From an uncultured Latescibacterota bacterium (GTDB lineage Bacteria > Latescibacterota > UBA2968 > UBA8231): 64,000 bases of DNA. Position 1 is the stretch's first letter; each line of letters starts with the position of its first letter. The DNA is taken from assembly GCA_958295495.1 (NCBI GenBank), contig OY282352.1, positions 5,526,049-5,590,048 of the forward strand, written 5' to 3'. The notes below the pieces were generated by a model. That model did not search any database. It was not told the origin of the DNA and saw nothing but the letters and a program-made list of their open reading frames with translations. The position numbers and the translations under genes were made by a program. Below, in pieces: positions 7,409-17,503 of this stretch.

Positions 7409-10237
7409 CTAGATGACCGGAAGGAGTCCGACCAAAGCCCGAAAAAAGAATATGGACGTATCCACGTTATTCAGGGCCTGTCTGGAGGAATTGAATTCCC
7501 GCTTCTGTATCTGGTAGCCCATGTTGAAATTCACCCTGTACCCCTGATAGGTAAAAGTATTGGCGAGTATGAAAACATAGTCCTCACCCGCAAAGTCCCT
7601 ATTTGAATTGACCAAGTCGAGGGAACGGCTCGGCAGAAAGGGAAAGCCTTGGGCGCCTATGCGAACGCTCGTCAAGGAGGTCATATCCCAATCTAGGCGC
7701 AGAATGGGATAGAAGAATATCTCGTGCAGCACCGGAACCTGCCACCGATCATTGGTCAACTTTTGTCCCAGTACCTTTACTTGGGGGGTGATTCTCACAT
7801 CCCGAAACATACCCGATAGGTCCAAGGGATATTCCCCCTTAACGACAGAAGTCAGCCTGACGATGCGATTGGACTTGCGTCCTTCCTCGGCAAATTGGCG
7901 ATTGAAGTCGTGCTTGAAATCGAGGTGGATGTTGAGGGGTTGGGCACCGTCAAAATCCAAGGCGGCATAGGCGGTGTTGACGAAACTATCCTTCATGTGC
8001 AGAGGATCTTCTATCAGGTCAATGGTCAACCCCGCACCGGTCAGCCGACCACTGATATCTTCCTGCAGTTCAAAAGTGGCATTGCGGGGAAACTGGAAGA
8101 CGTTATCGCGGATGTCGTCCTCGACCCTTTTGGCGAAGTCAATCAAGGTAAGGCGACCCCAAAAGGGGAGATAGCGGGTGTGTTCCACTTTGGTGTAAAA
8201 GACCCTGTTCTCGCCCCCGGCTGCGATCTGCTCCGTGTTATAGTGCCCCACCTTGAGCGTCGTTCCCGGCCAAGGGCGGAAAGACGCAAACAGGTGAAAC
8301 CCTTCCAGATCTTTATTGTAGGGATAGTCCACAGCGGGATTGTTCTCCCGGATGTCGATGACTCCGTTGTTGTTCAAATCATCGCCGTAATCGTACTCTT
8401 CTGGATTGACGGCGAAGAGCAGAAAGGGCTCCAGATAGTCGGGGATCCCATTGTTATTTATGTTGGTCTCCGGTCGGCCGTCCCGATCGCTATCTAGCCC
8501 CGGGAAAATTCCATCCAAATCCCCTCGGCTCCTGATATAATGCTCATCTGGGAAGCGGTCCTTGTCGTCGTTGTCCTCCACCGCATCGAAGATCAGGGTT
8601 CCATTGAGCGAACTTTGGTTGAACCCATCAATGCCTTTCAAGCCGCCGTCAATCTCGCTGTCCAAAGGTGCAAAGGGCAAGGTGACAAAGCTCTGATAGC
8701 TAGGATCCTGGACCTGCAAGGAGGTGCCGTATTTTGGACCTATGCGGAATAATTCGCCCCCGAATTCCACACCATCTCGATTCGCGACGGCATTGATGAA
8801 ATAGGCTTCGCCCCGGCGACTGCTCCGCTTTCCTTTGGATACCGGAAACTGGCGGAAATCGTAGCTGAGATCGTACTCCGCCCTCACCATGAGATTCTCC
8901 ACCTTAAAATCCGCGTGGACTCCGCCCAGCATCCTCCCAGTCTGTCGGCCGTGCCGGAACTCCACTATCCGCAGATTGGAGAGATCCTGTACCTTGCCTG
9001 GAGCGTGGGCGATATCGTAGAAGTAAAGTGCCCTGTTCCGATCCCGCGGACTTCGATCTCTCCGCGCCCTAGTGGGATCGTTGGCGTAGATCTCGGACAG
9101 ACTGATCCGATAGTCATTGCCCACTTTGACTTTGAAGCGCACCTCGTCGATATCCTCCTCGCTCAACGGCACCCAGTAGAGAAGGAACTCTTTGCCGTGC
9201 GCTTCCAAATAACCCTTTGCTCCTGGGAAGTCCTCTGGCAGCAAGCCGTTGACGAATTCCACATAGGGCGGTATTTCCCGCCCCAAGTCTCGAAGAAATT
9301 CCTTGTCGCCGTTGGGAAAGGCTGGATCAATGTCTTCGAGGTGATGCCGGGTCACGACGATGCGCTGGGTGTCGTCAATGCCCGTCGCTGAAACAGCATC
9401 GGGATATACCTTCAATTCCGGTCGTAGTTGGCCGTTGATATAGACCGCGAAATCGTATACTCGGGGCCCTCCGCCATCGTCTATCGACCCATCCGCAAAC
9501 TTTACCACCAAATAATCAACCGGCTGGACATTCCCCGGCGTCGCTCCCCTGAAATCCCAGTCCCCCCATTCCATCAGACTGTTGATGCGATACTGATTGA
9601 CCCACGCGAGTCCTAGATTTAACGCTCCAACTTGGGTTGCCAAGTGCGAGCCCAGCAGATAGGTGGCAAATAAGGGTGGCCGAGTGCCGAGCGCACCAAA
9701 GTTGTGTTGCTTGTTGTCGGCGTTCGCGTTTACGTCAAAGATGGGATAGTCCAGACGCGAGGAGATCAGGGTAAAATCGGACTGGGGCAGGTTCATGTCC
9801 CAACGAATGCCATTCATGGCTGCCAAGTCTAGGGTCAGGGAGGTAAATTTGGTGCGGATATTGTCGCCGATGGTCAGAGAAGTGTTAATTTTTCCGTAGG
9901 AATCAGAGGAGACTGAAAGCCGACTGAGGTAGTCTTTGAAATACCGGCTCTTGTCGATGACACTTCCCGGCTCGGGATCAAGGGTGCGCGACTCGCGCAA
10001 CCGGAACACTTCGATGCCCTCGACGACAAAATTGCCCAACTCGTCGAAGACGAGATCTTCGGGACGAACCAGATAAGAGCGCGGCCAGTGTTTGTAGGGT
10101 TCCCGGGCATGGGTGATATAGCCCTCGCCCGGCCGGTAGAGAAAAAGTCCCGCTCCTCGTACATGGGCGCTACTCTCTCCAACCCACACCAGGGCCAGAG
10201 CACTTAATAAAAAATAAACGGTCCTCGTCTTGCTCAT
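7409..10237 (-). CDS. Large probable outer-membrane barrel with Asp-rich calcium-type repeats (paralogue 2 of 3)
   Basis: 942 residues from the ATG at 10237, which precedes a clear signal peptide (MSKTRTVYFLLSALALVWVG, cleavage near ESSAHA/V). An in-frame extension to 10339 would overlap the upstream paralogue and is rejected. The Asp-rich block at about 556-645 contains EDNDDKDRFPD, DSDRDGRPETNINNN and DLNNNGVID, and is followed by a beta-strand-rich C-terminal third. It is homologous over most of its length to the neighbouring 1062- and 907-residue proteins, indicating tandem duplication and divergence. It starts 7 bp after the stop of paralogue 3, so the genes are almost certainly cotranscribed. 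Envelope location is inferred; no function is known. Confidence 0.62.
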   Translation of the reverse strand: MSKTRTVYFLLSALALVWVGESSAHVRGAGLFLYRPGEGYITHAREPYKHWPRSYLVRPEDLVFDELGNFVVEGIEVFRLRESRTLDPEPGSVIDKSRYFKDYLSRLSVSSDSYGKINTSLTIGDNIRTKFTSLTLDLAAMNGIRWDMNLPQSDFTLISSRLDYPIFDVNANADNKQHNFGALGTRPPLFATYLLGSHLATQVGALNLGLAWVNQYRINSLMEWGDWDFRGATPGNVQPVDYLVVKFADGSIDDGGGPRVYDFAVYINGQLRPELKVYPDAVSATGIDDTQRIVVTRHHLEDIDPAFPNGDKEFLRDLGREIPPYVEFVNGLLPEDFPGAKGYLEAHGKEFLLYWVPLSEEDIDEVRFKVKVGNDYRISLSEIYANDPTRARRDRSPRDRNRALYFYDIAHAPGKVQDLSNLRIVEFRHGRQTGRMLGGVHADFKVENLMVRAEYDLSYDFRQFPVSKGKRSSRRGEAYFINAVANRDGVEFGGELFRIGPKYGTSLQVQDPSYQSFVTLPFAPLDSEIDGGLKGIDGFNQSSLNGTLIFDAVEDNDDKDRFPDEHYIRSRGDLDGIFPGLDSDRDGRPETNINNNGIPDYLEPFLLFAVNPEEYDYGDDLNNNGVIDIRENNPAVDYPYNKDLEGFHLFASFRPWPGTTLKVGHYNTEQIAAGGENRVFYTKVEHTRYLPFWGRLTLIDFAKRVEDDIRDNVFQFPRNATFELQEDISGRLTGAGLTIDLIEDPLHMKDSFVNTAYAALDFDGAQPLNIHLDFKHDFNRQFAEEGRKSNRIVRLTSVVKGEYPLDLSGMFRDVRITPQVKVLGQKLTNDRWQVPVLHEIFFYPILRLDWDMTSLTSVRIGAQGFPFLPSRSLDLVNSNRDFAGEDYVFILANTFTYQGYRVNFNMGYQIQKREFNSSRQALNNVDTSIFFFRALVGLLPVI

Positions 10238-10244
10238 AGCAATT

Positions 10245-12968
10245 CTATCCGATGCGCAAGCGGATGAAATAGCGGACGGCACCCACATCCACGCGGTGTG
10301 AGGAGGAAGGATAGCGGTCAAAATTTTTCTGGTACCCAATGTTGGTACTCACATCAACTCCGCGGAAATTGCCGAGATTCTCCAGAACCAAAATGTAGTA
10401 CCAAGAATCTCGGTCCAAAAAAGGCCGCACCAAGTCTCGGTGCTGCTCCCGCAGTGGCCATCCGAGGAGCCCCCCGCGCAGCACGGTGTGCGGTGCCAGA
10501 CGGTAATCTCCCCTTATGATCGGCGTCAGTGTATACGCGTGTCGCTGCAAACTAAATAGTTCGGCCTTGGTCCGGTTGAAGACCGCCTTAAACATCGGGC
10601 CGAAGCCGAAGCTATCGCCTAGGCCCCAGGTGTAATCGATCCTAGCGACATACCCCACAGTTGTTATGCGGCTGTCCGGCTGAAAGAAATCCCCAGCGGT
10701 CAATTCTCGCTGGTCGTTGACTTCCACGAGAATATCATTGTAGATGTGCAAGTGCGGCAGCACGTCCGTGTTAACATGAGTCCCCACCACGAGGGTATTC
10801 TGCAGGCTGTTGCGCCGCAGCAGCCGATCCGGCAATACTTGGTACCTGCCGCCACCGAATTGGTACAGATCATTGCTAATATCGTCCCGTACTCTCTTGC
10901 CGTAGTAGCCGACTTGCAGCCGGCCAAGCCCCGGCCAGCGTCTCGGATAATGGGTCTTCACATAGGTGGTCAAATCCCGGCCCCCGCTGGCTGGCTGGCG
11001 CATATCGTAGTGGCCGACTCGCACCCACGCATGCTGCTGGGAAGTAAAGGGACGCCAAGTGATGAAGAAATGACCGCCGCGACTGTCGAGATCGTAGGGA
11101 TAATCCGACCGGTTGTCGTTCTCCCACCCATCCACCAGACCGTTATTGTTGAAATCGTCGCCGAACACAAAGGGCTGGTCGTAATAGGTCAAAACTTTGT
11201 CCGCTCCGTTGTACCAAACATTGTCCCGCACTCCATCGTTATCCACATCTAGGCCGGGAAAAACCCCGAATCCCAGCCCGGCCCCTGGGGCCGGCGTCAT
11301 GTTGAGCGAGGCAAAATCGCGCTCCTGCTCCCAGCGGTCGGGCCATTCATCCCGGTCGTCGTTGTCGTCCACCAAGTCAAAGGGGGCGATGACATTTTGC
11401 CGGGGGTTTTGCATTAGGGCTTGAAAAGAAGTGGCGAAGCCCGAAGGCAAACTCACATATTCGAACCCCAGATCCCAACGGCCGAGGTCCCGAAACACAT
11501 TGAGGAAATAGGCGTCCTCATTCGTGGAAAGACGCTTGCCTTCTCCCGACGGGAACTTGAAATAGGAGGTATTGCGGACGAATTCACCCCAAGCGCGGAA
11601 GCCCAAGACTTTGGCCTCAAAATTCATCCCGTAGAGAATCATACCCGTCGGGAATCCATAGTGGAAAGTGAGCCACCCCATATTGCCCCGGTCTTTGGCA
11701 TTGTTCGCGGCCCGCTTTGCAGTGTGCCAATCCCTCCACTGGACGTCGGTGCCGGTCCAGTTTAGGGCGCTGGCCACATCCACCACATAGTCCCCGGCGG
11801 CCAGCGCCCTGAATCGCACCTTCTCGGAACCTGGAGGAATCTCAAAGCGGTACACCAGAATATCCGTCCCATCTACTTGTAAAAAAGGAACGCCATCGTG
11901 GCTTACGGGCTCTCCTTCCTTAAAGAACAGTCCGCCGCTGGTAAAATTGCTGAGCCGACCGCTGCGAGTGTACCCCTCCCTGATGATTTCTTCCATCTGA
12001 TAATTCTGGATTAGCCACGAAGGTCTGTCCGCCCGGTGGAGCGCGATCTCACTGGTTCCCCGCCCGATGGTCCTGTTGGCAGCCCCTATGAGTTCGGGCA
12101 CCGAGTGGATCATCCGAATCATCGGCTCGATATCGTCCCGCCTCTCGCCGTTGACGTACATCTCCATGCGATAGACGCGTGGCCCTTCTTTGTCCCAATG
12201 GGAATCATCGCTGACTAGGACAAATACCGACTTTCCCGCGTCGAGAGCGGAAAAGGGAACGACGCCCTTGAGCGATCCCTCCTTCCTGCCGGCGATACTG
12301 TCGAAGTTGTGAACATTGACATAGGTGGAACCCAGTTTGAGTACACTCCCCAGAGTCGTCTCCCAGTGGCCGCCTATCAGGTAGGTTCCGAACGAAGGTC
12401 TGCCGAACACGCCCTTTGGATTTACCTGAACGCCGCTCTGGGACAGCCCGGTGGCCAAGAGCACCGGATCCGAGAGCCGCGAGGCGATGATGCTGAAACT
12501 AGTCTTGCGCGTAGAGGCGTCGAAGCGGAGGCCGTTGAGACGGCTCAAATTCAGGGTCAAAGGCGAAAAGCGGGTGGGGATGGCATCGCCTACCATGATA
12601 GCAGCCGACCATCCCCGGTAGGAATCCATGCCGATCATCAAGTTGCGGAAAATCTGTGGGTAGATCGGGCTCTTGAAGATGGCACTGCCCCGCTCCGGTC
12701 CCTCGGTACGGCTCTCCTCGAGTGTGAATACTGGAACCCCGTCAATCAAATAGACCCCGAAGGGGTCGTAAACTCGCCGCTCAATATCCTGCTCATCAAA
12801 GTCGTGGTAGCCGTACCGTCCGAGATTCTCGTAACGCTCTTTTTGCCACAAAGGGTAGTAGTCGCGAGAGATTAGCTGGGCTTCGGCCCAGAAGTATAGG
12901 AGGAACACGGCGAATACAGCGAGTGATAATCCTCGTCTAATCCTCTCTATCACGACGCTTCTCCGCAT
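10245..12968 (-). CDS. Large probable outer-membrane barrel with Asp-rich calcium-type repeats (paralogue 3 of 3)
   Basis: 907 residues from the ATG at 12968. A GTG at 12992 is also in frame and has a better purine-rich upstream stretch (AGGGGGATGG), so the start is uncertain by eight codons. The N-terminus has an Arg-rich head and one hydrophobic segment (LSLAVFAVFLLYFWAEA), consistent with a signal peptide. The Asp-rich calcium-type block is at about 533-630 (VDDNDDRDEWPD, DVDNDGVRDN, DFNNNGLVDGWEND). The conserved segment TRFSPLTLNLSRLNGLRFD is shared with paralogue 2. It is the first of the three barrels in transcription order. Confidence 0.6.
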   Translation of the reverse strand: MRRSVVIERIRRGLSLAVFAVFLLYFWAEAQLISRDYYPLWQKERYENLGRYGYHDFDEQDIERRVYDPFGVYLIDGVPVFTLEESRTEGPERGSAIFKSPIYPQIFRNLMIGMDSYRGWSAAIMVGDAIPTRFSPLTLNLSRLNGLRFDASTRKTSFSIIASRLSDPVLLATGLSQSGVQVNPKGVFGRPSFGTYLIGGHWETTLGSVLKLGSTYVNVHNFDSIAGRKEGSLKGVVPFSALDAGKSVFVLVSDDSHWDKEGPRVYRMEMYVNGERRDDIEPMIRMIHSVPELIGAANRTIGRGTSEIALHRADRPSWLIQNYQMEEIIREGYTRSGRLSNFTSGGLFFKEGEPVSHDGVPFLQVDGTDILVYRFEIPPGSEKVRFRALAAGDYVVDVASALNWTGTDVQWRDWHTAKRAANNAKDRGNMGWLTFHYGFPTGMILYGMNFEAKVLGFRAWGEFVRNTSYFKFPSGEGKRLSTNEDAYFLNVFRDLGRWDLGFEYVSLPSGFATSFQALMQNPRQNVIAPFDLVDDNDDRDEWPDRWEQERDFASLNMTPAPGAGLGFGVFPGLDVDNDGVRDNVWYNGADKVLTYYDQPFVFGDDFNNNGLVDGWENDNRSDYPYDLDSRGGHFFITWRPFTSQQHAWVRVGHYDMRQPASGGRDLTTYVKTHYPRRWPGLGRLQVGYYGKRVRDDISNDLYQFGGGRYQVLPDRLLRRNSLQNTLVVGTHVNTDVLPHLHIYNDILVEVNDQRELTAGDFFQPDSRITTVGYVARIDYTWGLGDSFGFGPMFKAVFNRTKAELFSLQRHAYTLTPIIRGDYRLAPHTVLRGGLLGWPLREQHRDLVRPFLDRDSWYYILVLENLGNFRGVDVSTNIGYQKNFDRYPSSSHRVDVGAVRYFIRLRIG

Positions 12969-12996
12969 TGCTTTGGGCTTGTGGTGTGACACGAGC

Positions 12997-13027
12997 GGTG
13001 CCAGACCATCCCCCTGTTTTTGGCACC
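12997..13027. repeat. Inverted repeat between secreted-protein and barrel genes
   Basis: GGTGCCA (12997-13003) and TGGCACC (13021-13027) form a perfect 7-bp stem around a 17-nt loop. It lies in the short gap between the 715-residue secreted protein gene and the first barrel gene. It could be an mRNA processing or attenuation hairpin; no function is shown. Confidence 0.35.
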
Positions 13028-13034
13028 GGCTGCG

Positions 13035-15182
13035 CTAGTAGACGAGGTGGACGACCCCAGCGGCTGTTTCATCCCCGTTATCCAGATTCGCTTTAACCGT
13101 AAAAAGATAAATTCCGGGGGGTACCAATTCGCCAGATTCATCCATGCCATCCCAGAAGCCCGGAACAAAGCGCGCTTGTTCTTTGTTCAAGAGAGGATGA
13201 ACATAGCGGCCGCCAATCAGCCGCTCCGCGTTGAGCCGGCTTACTCTGCGCCCGGACAGGTCGAAGAGCTCCACATCTACGCGGCGCGGCGCGGCCACTT
13301 TGGTCAGGGTGAACTCGATCACGGTGAAGTCGTTCACGCCGTCTCCGTTGGGTGTAAAGACGCGAGGGTGGGCTCTGACATTGAGCAGATTTTTCGCCAC
13401 CACATCGGTCACCACGACCCCGTAGGAAGCGCCGTCCACCGAGTTTTCGCGGATGTTCTGTGGATTTTCAGAATTGGGACTGAATAGGGCGGCGCGAAAT
13501 TCATGCGTGTCGGTGTAGAGGGCCGAGTGGACTAGAACTTGGAAGGCGATCTCCGGCCCGTCCCCTGAACTCAGCGGCGGTTCGAAGAGGATGTCTAGGT
13601 CGTTGAGGCTCTTAGGCACAATCCGCAACACGCGTCCTCCCACGTCAATACCGCCGCTGCCCGTGGGAAATTGCGGCACCGGGATAGCCTCGCCGAACAG
13701 TTGAATCGAATCCACTCTAGTGGGAAAGCTAGGCAGGTGGATGCGAATTTTCTCCACCGCGTCCCCTGCGGCCAACTCTAAGATGGCCCGATAGACGAAG
13801 GGAATCTCCACTCCCATCGGGGCTTGGTTGGGGACCACTGAACCACGTGCATCCCTCGCGGCAATTGTCTCCGCGCTGAAGTCGAGCGCGAGACTGTCCA
13901 AAGCCGGAGTAACTTCCAAGTCTTCGGTGCGGAGATTGACCCGGTAGCGCAGATAGCGCCGCGGTTCGGGAGAGGGAACGAAAATGTCTGAGTCCTCCAA
14001 TTCCCGACTCCAAGTACTCCAGCTAGCATCGGTGGTATCCGGCGAATCTCCCGTGCTAAACTGCAGGCTCAACTCCGTTGCTGCCGGCACATCCGCCCAC
14101 CAGCGTACGCGCCCGAAATTCTTCACCGTAGCATCATCGCCAAAGTCCAGCGGCGGCGAGATATAGCTTCCTTGAGCGACAAAATCAACGCCGTATATTT
14201 GGATCTCCGTCACCTTAGCCGGATCTTGGCCTACCTCTGCTTGGGTCACTTGGATCCGGACGTAGCGTGCTAGCACTGGATCGAAGAGTACCTCTGTAAA
14301 GATAAAGTCCTCTATGTCGTTGATTCCCCCCATCTCAATCCAGCGAGACTGGTCCTCGCTGATCTGCACAGAATACCCCAACAGCGAGTTGCCAGCATAG
14401 GTCTCGTTTCCATCGGGTGGCTTGGTTATAACCCGAACCCGGTTGATCCGCGTCAGGTCCGGCAGCGTAATGTCAACCAGGCGATTCAGCGCACTCAGTC
14501 CTTGGGGCAGAGACCATACTGGAGTGCCGATCCGGCCATCCGTCACCCCCACTTCAGTAGCATTCAGCCCGAGGGCTATATTCTGGCCCCGCTGGTCGGC
14601 GAGGACGATGCGACCAGTACTCGAACTGCCCAGATTCACCGCATTCGGATAGCCGGCGATCACCTCGGCGAGCGGATGAAATATGCCCCCTTGCACCTGC
14701 CCTCTGCTGATGGTTCCGGCCTGCACCCTCTTCCACGAATTTTGCACATTCTCGGTTGTCCAGTCGGTGCCGACTTGCGCGGCGTCCGACCAGAACCAAG
14801 GAGATGTTTCGTCCGTGAAGGTACTCACCGCGACGAGAGGGCCAGCCTGAAGGCTGAGAATCAGGCCGGTGCCGGCCACTGCCTCGAAATGGTTCACCGC
14901 CACCGCGATATCGTTGGCCCCGGCCTGCAGATTTACGGAGACTCCTTCGGCCGTTGTCCAGTCGGCGTCGGATTCTACTTCGCTACCATTAAAAAAAAGG
15001 GTATAATCCCCGATAGCTGTAATCCTCACGATCCCCGAGCGAGCCTGTTGAGCTTGGAAGGTATGACGGTAGTAAGTCGTCTGCTCCCAGTGGCCGATGC
15101 GGAGAGTTTGGCCACAGAGCCGGCTGCTCCCAAAGCCGAGCAGGAGGAGAGTCAGGGACAGCAGAATTCTTCGTCTTCCCAA
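13035..15182 (-). CDS. Secreted discoidin-like protein with FlgD/gliding-type C-terminal module
   Basis: 715 residues from a TTG start with an AGGAAGAAGG ribosome-binding site. It has a signal peptide (LLSLTLLLLGFGSSRLCGQ). The middle (about 160-340) resembles an F5/8-type discoidin carbohydrate-binding fold, with pieces such as ARYVRIQVTQ and VTEIQIYGVDF. A later Ig-like region precedes the C-terminal module that opens with HPRVFTPNGDGVNDF near residue 600 and contains DLSGRRV and PPGIYLFTV. This TPNGDGxND start is typical of gliding-motility/CHU_C-type and FlgD-like modules used as surface sorting domains. The extreme C-terminus reads HLVY. The same architecture recurs in the proteins at 22904 and 25263. 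It precedes the barrel genes and is probably in their operon. Confidence 0.65.
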   Translation of the reverse strand: MGRRRILLSLTLLLLGFGSSRLCGQTLRIGHWEQTTYYRHTFQAQQARSGIVRITAIGDYTLFFNGSEVESDADWTTAEGVSVNLQAGANDIAVAVNHFEAVAGTGLILSLQAGPLVAVSTFTDETSPWFWSDAAQVGTDWTTENVQNSWKRVQAGTISRGQVQGGIFHPLAEVIAGYPNAVNLGSSSTGRIVLADQRGQNIALGLNATEVGVTDGRIGTPVWSLPQGLSALNRLVDITLPDLTRINRVRVITKPPDGNETYAGNSLLGYSVQISEDQSRWIEMGGINDIEDFIFTEVLFDPVLARYVRIQVTQAEVGQDPAKVTEIQIYGVDFVAQGSYISPPLDFGDDATVKNFGRVRWWADVPAATELSLQFSTGDSPDTTDASWSTWSRELEDSDIFVPSPEPRRYLRYRVNLRTEDLEVTPALDSLALDFSAETIAARDARGSVVPNQAPMGVEIPFVYRAILELAAGDAVEKIRIHLPSFPTRVDSIQLFGEAIPVPQFPTGSGGIDVGGRVLRIVPKSLNDLDILFEPPLSSGDGPEIAFQVLVHSALYTDTHEFRAALFSPNSENPQNIRENSVDGASYGVVVTDVVAKNLLNVRAHPRVFTPNGDGVNDFTVIEFTLTKVAAPRRVDVELFDLSGRRVSRLNAERLIGGRYVHPLLNKEQARFVPGFWDGMDESGELVPPGIYLFTVKANLDNGDETAAGVVHLVY

Positions 15183-15320
15183 GAGAAAGCCTTCTTCCTG
15201 TAGGGGGGACCTTAGCTAGCTGTGCAGTTGAGAGAGGGGTGACAAAGGACAAGGTGAGAGAATCGTCCAAACAACAGCCAACCTCCCACCTCGTCCATCT
15301 ATCGCAATATGGCAGGAATA

Positions 15321-17225
15321 CTACTTGAGCAAGGTCAACTTCTTAGCCTCAAAGAAGCTACCGGCCTGTAGGGTGTAGAGATACACGCCACTGGCCACGC
15401 TCGCGCCAGAATCGTCCGTCCCATCCCACGCGCTCTGATACGCGCCGGCCTCGACCCAACCCCGATGCAAAGTCTTCACCTGCTGACCCGACAAATTGTA
15501 TATCTGCAGCATCGCGTTCTCAGCCCGAGGGATGCTGAAGCTGATAGTGGTCTGCGGGTTGGCCGGATTGGGAACGGCGTTACCGAGCGCATGTTTATCG
15601 GGCAGCCCCGCCCCCTCTACCGCCTCTACGGCCGTGGGACTTTCGGGATTGATGAGCGCGGTCTTGGTGTCAAAGGGGAAGTGGATCGCCTGACGAGCTG
15701 GAAATCCCGTGAAGTCGGGCACGTCCCAGGGGTCTGTCCCACCGCCGCGCCGCGAACCGATATCCCAGTAAAGCCCGTCGTACGGACCGTCCTCTTCAAT
15801 CGACTCGACCCATTGCGGCCAGTGGGCCGGAGCGTGGGTGGCCACCATGTGGAGGATACCCGTGCCATCCGGTCCTAAGATGTCCACGGTGCTGGTGGTA
15901 CTGCCTAACAGCGGGATAAAGGCGAAGCCCCAGCCGTCCTTGCTGCCCGAACCAGATGTGTTCCACGGCGTGATGGAGAAGGCACCATAGTCGAATTCTC
16001 CGGTATCCGCGTTCCGCCGATCGGCAAAGCCATCGCCGTTGTCGTTGAGCCACTTCAACTCGCCGTCAAGGCTGATCTTGACGTGCTGGGAGCCCGCATA
16101 GCCCACTACGTAGATACCGGTATCGTCCACCCAGATATCGTGGGGGCTGAAGGCTTGGTTGCCCTCGCCCACATCCACGACCAGCCACTCGGACAGGTCG
16201 AGCACGTCGATGACCTCGCCGGTAGCCGCATCCTGAATCCCAACATTGGCGTGGGCGGGTGCGTCTCTACCCCGGTCGTAGATGGGATAGTAGAGCCGTC
16301 CCTTCCATACATCGATGCCAGTAGAGCCCACCGCGAGATTCCCATCGCTGAAGGGCTCGAACTTCATGCGGCCGTCCCCTTCAGTGCCGAAGTTCCGGTC
16401 TAGGGTGACTTGACCGTTGGCTGGATCTACGTTGAACTTGATGGAGCCGTAGATCGTTCCGTCCCAGCTATCGCCGTAGAAGTCGCCGGGCAGACTACCG
16501 TACTGTTTGCCATTGCCGCCACCCTGCCACTGTGCCGGCATAACGTCATCCTCGTGGAAAACGGTCATGAGTTCGTTTTCCACGTCAATAGCCTGCCACG
16601 CGCCTGGCGTCTCCAGCCAGTTAGTGCCGACGCGCGTGAGGAACAAATGGCGCGGCCCATCCGCCGTCAGCCGTTGCGTGCTACCGCCGGTCACAATGAA
16701 GAGATCGCCGTTCTGGTCGCGGGCCAAGCACGACTCAGCAGTGTGCCGCTCATTGGCATAGCCCACCATGTTGATGGGAGCTTGATCGTCGAGGCCGACG
16801 ACAAAGAAACGATAGCTGGCATTGGGATCGGCCTGATTGCCGTTCATATCGTTTCCGTCCCACCGGATTGAATGCGAACCCGGCTCAAAGCGAGAGCCTG
16901 GGGAAACCCACAGAGCCTTGTTCACTTCTTGGTAGGTATGCCAGTTGAAATCGCCCTCCACCGTCAGACCCGGAAGATCGGCATCCCCCCAGTTCGTGTA
17001 AACAGCTAGATAGACCGTGGCAGGAGAGCCCGACATAGTGAAGGGAATATCCACAGGGAAGCTGCTGATATTCATGTTCTCGACTTCTATTGTCAGCACC
17101 GTGGGCATCCGGCTCTCGGTTATTTCATTCTCCTCGCCGCCTATGGCACCCTGGGCAAATGCCGAGTGGGTAGGTAGCAAAGCGAAAGCTACTGCGAGGC
17201 CAATATTGGCTAAAAACTTTTTCAT
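15321..17225 (-). CDS. Secreted beta-propeller-like protein with type-A C-terminal sorting domain
   Basis: 634 residues with an ATG start and a clear signal peptide (cleavage after THSAFA, about residue 24). Internal segments such as GIYVVGYAGSQHV, WDGNDMNGNQADP and repeated short Gly-Asp loops suggest a propeller or extracellular sensor fold; the substrate is unknown. The last 85 residues begin LGNAVPNPANPQTTISFSIP and contain IYNLSGQQV and GVYLYTLQAG, ending KKLTLLK. That is the classic type IX secretion type-A sorting pattern. It would be exported across both membranes if a type IX-like system exists. First gene of the surface cluster, 138 bp before the discoidin-like gene. Confidence 0.65.
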   Translation of the reverse strand: MKKFLANIGLAVAFALLPTHSAFAQGAIGGEENEITESRMPTVLTIEVENMNISSFPVDIPFTMSGSPATVYLAVYTNWGDADLPGLTVEGDFNWHTYQEVNKALWVSPGSRFEPGSHSIRWDGNDMNGNQADPNASYRFFVVGLDDQAPINMVGYANERHTAESCLARDQNGDLFIVTGGSTQRLTADGPRHLFLTRVGTNWLETPGAWQAIDVENELMTVFHEDDVMPAQWQGGGNGKQYGSLPGDFYGDSWDGTIYGSIKFNVDPANGQVTLDRNFGTEGDGRMKFEPFSDGNLAVGSTGIDVWKGRLYYPIYDRGRDAPAHANVGIQDAATGEVIDVLDLSEWLVVDVGEGNQAFSPHDIWVDDTGIYVVGYAGSQHVKISLDGELKWLNDNGDGFADRRNADTGEFDYGAFSITPWNTSGSGSKDGWGFAFIPLLGSTTSTVDILGPDGTGILHMVATHAPAHWPQWVESIEEDGPYDGLYWDIGSRRGGGTDPWDVPDFTGFPARQAIHFPFDTKTALINPESPTAVEAVEGAGLPDKHALGNAVPNPANPQTTISFSIPRAENAMLQIYNLSGQQVKTLHRGWVEAGAYQSAWDGTDDSGASVASGVYLYTLQAGSFFEAKKLTLLK

Positions 17226-17503
17226 AGCGCATTCTCCAAGCTGGTATAATTGATGAAAGCTGAGAACTTCTGCGAAACTTCGTTTTGCCCAATTTTGCTA
17301 TTGACTACCTCCTTTCTCTGATGTGTACGCACTAATGTGAGGATTGGGAGCGCGATAAGTGATAAGTGTTAAGTGATAAGTTGAAATTTTGGACAGCCAA
17401 TATATAGAAAAGTCCAGAGCAAAAGCAAATCTCATAGACCGTACACGCCGTCCGGCAGTGGAGAGTCGCACTGCAAGCAATCACCCCCAACCGGAGCCTT
17501 GCC
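17226..17503. other. Divergent intergenic region with short direct repeats
   Basis: 278 bp between a minus-strand secreted-protein gene and a plus-strand gene, so it should carry promoters for both; none was assigned with confidence. It holds a small direct-repeat patch at 17354-17380, with GATAAGT at 17354-17360 and 17361-17367 and GATAAG at 17375-17380. No gene is seen. Confidence 0.5.

Noticed and set aside
4211..12968. Calling the three barrels SprA/Sov type IX translocons
   Set aside because: They are under half the usual SprA size and I cannot see SprA-specific motifs; only the secretion context suggests a relation.
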